From positions 1 through 7,031 of the forward strand of contig JAHDIL010000002.1 in the NCBI GenBank assembly GCA_020630835.1: 7,031 nt of DNA, in the 5' to 3' direction. Each line of letters starts with the position of its first letter. Within the stretch, counting starts at the first letter, position 1. This DNA comes from Verrucomicrobiota bacterium. Its GTDB lineage: Bacteria > Verrucomicrobiota > Verrucomicrobiia > Verrucomicrobiales > DEV007. The notes beneath the pieces were generated by a model. The model saw only the letters and a list, made by a program, of their open reading frames with translations. It was not told the DNA's origin and ran no database searches. Below are positions 6,538 through 7,031 of this stretch, in pieces. Both the position numbers and the translations under genes were made by a program.

Positions 6538-6549
6538 CTCAGATCTGAG
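6538..6549. repeat. Perfect 12-bp palindrome downstream of the TpsB gene
   Basis: CTCAGATCTGAG is its own reverse complement. It is flanked by TGCCC (6534-6538) and GGGCA (6558-6562), which could also pair. On the minus strand a T-rich stretch (TTAGTTTTTATC) follows within about 10 bases, about 20 bases after the TpsB stop codon. It may be part of a weak terminator for that gene or a protein-binding site. Confidence 0.35.
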
Positions 6550-6569
6550 CAGCGAACGGGCAAAAACAC

Positions 6570-7031
6570 CTAGAATGAGGCCTGCGCGCGGACGTGAAAG
6601 CGGCCAGAGGTATCCGTGCCCTGCGAAAGATTGTCGTCAAAAACAGGAACACCGTAGTCGACCTGGAGATTGAACCAATCACTGTAGTTCCAACGCAGGC
6701 CCGCTCCCACTGACCCAAGAGTTACTGAGCTTGGCTCATTGAATAGCAAGTTAGTATTCTCTAAATAGGCTGCATCAAAGAAGGTCAAAAAGCGGAGACT
6801 GTCGGTCTCATTCTCCCAGTCGAGAATGCGTCCAAGCGAGAGCTCTGGGGTGTAGAGCTCGACCGAAGTGACGAAGCCATTATCTCCGCGCGCCACTCGC
6901 TGATCGAAACCACGAACACTATCATAGCCACCAGCCCCGAGCTGCTCTGAGGCAAGGAGGTTTTCAGAAGCAACCTGCCCCCGAATCTTAAAGCGGGCCG
7001 TCCAATCGCTATCAAGTCGACGTTGGTGGTC
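6570..7031 (-). CDS. TpsB/FhaC-family two-partner secretion transporter, C-terminal barrel fragment
   Basis: The last 153 residues of a longer protein are visible, entering from the right edge with the frame open throughout; the GTG at 6896 is an internal codon, not a start. The segment reads as the end of an Omp85-superfamily ShlB/FhaC barrel. Residues 30-42 of the fragment are Q-L-G-A-G-G-Y-D-S-V-R-G-F, holding the V-R-G-F motif of the L6 loop that inserts into the barrel. A G-D-x-G then alternating strand with E-L-Y-T-P follows, then F-F-D-A-A-Y, V-G-A-G-L-R-W and L-Q-V-D-Y-G-V-P. The protein ends in alternating residues with a terminal Phe, the outer-membrane beta-signal. The N-terminal POTRA domains and any secreted TpsA partner lie outside the window. 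FhaC-type proteins export large beta-helical adhesins or enzymes; the cargo here is unknown. BamA/TamA is an alternative, but the C-terminal pattern fits TpsB better. Confidence 0.85.
   Translation of the reverse strand, partial: DHQRRLDSDWTARFKIRGQVASENLLASEQLGAGGYDSVRGFDQRVARGDNGFVTSVELYTPELSLGRILDWENETDSLRFLTFFDAAYLENTNLLFNEPSSVTLGSVGAGLRWNYSDWFNLQVDYGVPVFDDNLSQGTDTSGRFHVRAQASF

Larger units (their letters stand above)
6260..6569. other. Convergent intergenic region without a supported gene
   Basis: These 310 bases lie between the ends of panB (plus) and the TpsB gene (minus). All frames are broken into pieces of about 30 codons or fewer with no recognisable product, and no tRNA-like sequence is seen. 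It contains a run of seven C (6427-6433), a short inverted repeat ATGAC-G-GTCAT (6383-6393), a 10-bp hairpin (6493-6516) and a 12-bp palindrome (6538-6549). It most likely serves to end transcription from both sides. Confidence 0.6.

Noticed and set aside
6260..6569. tRNA, small RNA or decayed gene in the convergent gap
   Set aside because: No tRNA arms or T-loop consensus were found, and translated fragments on both strands show no recognisable protein remnant.
6894..6896. GTG as the start of a 108-residue protein
   Set aside because: The frame stays open to the window edge, and the upstream codons encode the conserved V-R-G-F region of the TpsB barrel, so this is an internal Val codon.

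Overview
The window is bacterial chromosomal DNA with six protein genes, two of them cut by the window edges. The gene types are a tandem pair of secreted formylglycine-type sulfatases, a Planctomycetes/Verrucomicrobia-style C-terminal beta domain on one of them, a TpsB outer-membrane transporter, and a lack of Shine-Dalgarno sequences before most starts. Together they suggest a Gram-negative, probably marine, polysaccharide-degrading member of the PVC group, most likely Verrucomicrobiota. This taxonomic reading is an inference from gene content; no rRNA or phylogenetic marker is present.

Layout, left to right. Positions 1-271 (minus) hold the N-terminus of an FAD-dependent amine-oxidase/desaturase-like oxidoreductase. 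Nine bases upstream of it, 281-1711 (minus) encodes a SRPBCC-TIGR01777 epimerase fusion, so these two are almost certainly one transcription unit. A spacer of about 170 bases contains an imperfect inverted repeat and a strong but orphaned Shine-Dalgarno sequence. Two sulfatase genes follow, 1880-3667 and 3755-5344, both minus and 87 bases apart. Each has a Sec signal peptide and a full set of S1 sulfatase active-site residues, but they belong to clearly different subtypes. A 132-base divergent region separates them from panB (5477-6259, plus), for ketopantoate hydroxymethyltransferase. A 310-base convergent intergenic region without a convincing gene holds a 10-bp hairpin and a perfect 12-bp palindrome. 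Positions 6570-7031 (minus) are the C-terminal barrel end of a TpsB/FhaC-type two-partner secretion transporter.

Functionally there are three unrelated blocks. The sulfatases probably act outside the cytoplasm to desulfate an algal or animal polysaccharide. The epimerase/oxidoreductase pair probably performs a redox modification of an unidentified lipid- or isoprenoid-like substrate. PanB serves pantothenate/CoA synthesis, and the TpsB barrel exports an unseen partner. No mobile element, CRISPR array, tRNA or rRNA was seen. I found no complete undescribed system. The points most worth checking are the atypical sulfatase signature C-H-S-S-R, the altered SDR motif and G8 tract in the epimerase, the orphan ribosome-binding site upstream of it, and the divergent, tail-less PanB.
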